The position numbers were made by a program, and so were the translations under genes. The notes beneath the pieces were generated by a model that was not told where the DNA came from, made no database searches, and saw only the letters and a list, made by a program, of their open reading frames with translations. From CAVDRM01 sp963626285 (GTDB lineage Bacteria; Bacillota; Clostridia; Christensenellales; Aristaeellaceae), in assembly GCA_963626285.1 (NCBI GenBank), contig CAVFWQ010000065.1:1-12486 (forward strand): a stretch of 12,486 nt of DNA, given 5' to 3'. This document shows, one piece after another, positions 11,569 to 12,486 of the stretch (position 1 is its first letter; each line of letters begins with the position of its first letter).

Positions 11569-12486
11569 AACGGCTTCTTTCAATGATGACGGCGATTGCG
11601 CTGATTTTGACGGTGTGCGTCCCCTGCGCCTTCGCTGCGGAGGACAAAAAGGAAATGGTCTATGTGCTGGCGGACGGAAACGGCAGCCCGTACAGCATTA
11701 CGGTCAGCGAGCATCTTTATAATCGAAACGATGCGGATACCCTGAACGATTACAGCCGCTTACAGAACATTGAAAACATGGGCGGCGATGAGTCCTTTGA
11801 AAACAAGGACGGCGTGCTTGCTTGGAAGGCGGACGGGGATGATATCCGCTATGAGGGCACAAGCACCGAGCCGCTGCCCGTGGGCGTTTCAGTCCGCTAT
11901 ACCCTGGACGGGCAGGAAATGACCTTGGACGAGCTGAAGGGAAAGAGCGGGCATCTGGTGATTGACATCGAATACAGCGCCTGCTACGAGGAAACGCATA
12001 CGGTAAACGGCAAGGAGACCGCCATCCCGCTGCCCTTCCTCATGGCGACCGTGATGCTGGCGGATGATGATACCTTCTCCGCGCTGGAGGTCACCAATGG
12101 GCGGGTGGTCAATATCGGCAGCCGCACCTTGGCTGTCTGCTTCGGCCTGCCGGGGCTGAAGGAGGCGCTGAATTTAGACGAATACAAGGATAAACTGGAC
12201 GAGGATGCGGACGAGCTGGACGACACGCTGAATATCAACATTGATGTGTCTGCGGATATCCCGACCAGCGCGACCATCAGCGCAGATGTCACGGATTTCA
12301 GCTTTGACGGCACTTACACGCTGGCGCTTTGTCCGAGACTTTCGGCCTCCGATGAGGACGGCACGGTGACGATTGAATTCAATACCGCCGATTTGAGCAG
12401 CAAACTGAACGATGCGATGGACGAACTGCTGGACGGCGCGGCGCAGCTGTGCGACGGAGCGGAGGAGCTGAAGGACGGATTAAGCG
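11565..12486 (+). CDS. Secreted Leu-x-x-Gly heptad-repeat protein, MMPL partner (partial, 3' end off window)
   Basis: The reading frame starts at the ATG overlapping the MMPL stop, with AAGGAGG about 15 bases upstream and translational coupling likely. It stays open to the window edge: 307 codons seen. A signal peptide opens it (MKRLLS, hydrophobic 6-20, cleavage after AFA at about 24). Residues 25-280 are an acidic, beta-rich extracytoplasmic region without a name I can give; it includes EPLPVGVSVRYTLDGQEM at 101-118. From about 288 it enters LLDGAAQLCDGAEELKDGL, three turns of the x-x-x-Leu-x-x-Gly heptad (TIGR03057-type, as in YhgE/Pip-like proteins). Full-length relatives usually continue through many heptads and end in a membrane or anchor segment, which cannot be checked here. 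Genes of this type often lie beside MMPL transporters, and it probably forms a periplasm-like or wall-spanning partner of the pump. Confidence 0.85.
   Translation, partial: MKRLLSMMTAIALILTVCVPCAFAAEDKKEMVYVLADGNGSPYSITVSEHLYNRNDADTLNDYSRLQNIENMGGDESFENKDGVLAWKADGDDIRYEGTSTEPLPVGVSVRYTLDGQEMTLDELKGKSGHLVIDIEYSACYEETHTVNGKETAIPLPFLMATVMLADDDTFSALEVTNGRVVNIGSRTLAVCFGLPGLKEALNLDEYKDKLDEDADELDDTLNINIDVSADIPTSATISADVTDFSFDGTYTLALCPRLSASDEDGTVTIEFNTADLSSKLNDAMDELLDGAAQLCDGAEELKDGLS

Overview
The window looks like a chromosomal segment of a Gram-positive clostridial bacterium (Firmicutes/Bacillota, probably a gut-type Clostridia). The grounds are strong AGGAGG-type ribosome binding sites, sigma-A-like promoters with 17-bp spacers, U-tailed intrinsic terminators, GC-rich coding sequence, and a gene set typical of the group (YitT family, DUF308, MMPL plus a Leu-x-x-Gly heptad protein, TetR with a clostridial-type C-terminal region, YajC). 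Genus cannot be fixed from the sequence alone. I see no rRNA, tRNA, CRISPR array, insertion sequence or prophage gene.

Left part (1-3438, minus strand). A terminator cluster (57-192) is followed by four genes read right to left: deoD-type purine nucleoside phosphorylase (3438-2740), an ATGA-overlapping DUF523/TudS-like protein (2743-2312), an unrecognised secreted protein (2201-1158), and a secreted phosphodiester glycosidase (NAGPA) domain protein (1063-203) that ends in a strand-specific terminator. The first two are translationally coupled and suggest nucleoside/nucleobase salvage. The last two are exported and may act at the cell surface.

Middle (3439-7965). Two sigma-A-like promoters facing opposite ways interlock between 3500 and 3546. 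The rightward one starts an FRG-domain protein followed 12 bases later by an M19 membrane-dipeptidase-family enzyme. A 223-base intergenic segment follows, with a long imperfect hairpin and a perfectly phased seven-unit heptanucleotide repeat. Then come a PotC-like ABC permease with no partner genes in view, yajC under its own near-consensus promoter, and a YitT-family membrane protein preceded by a terminator placed just before its ribosome binding site.

Right part (8030-12486, plus strand). A TetR-family regulator with its own extended -10 promoter and a strong terminator is followed by a DUF308 membrane protein, a full-length two-lobe MMPL/RND transporter, and an ATGA-overlapping secreted protein that enters Leu-x-x-Gly heptads just before the window ends. 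This is best read as a TetR-controlled envelope-export module. It is the most coherent multi-gene system in the window, although its parts belong to known families. Nothing here proves a wholly new system. The best leads are the deoD/DUF523 coupling, the interlocked promoters, the FRG-dipeptidase pair, the heptamer repeat and the export module.
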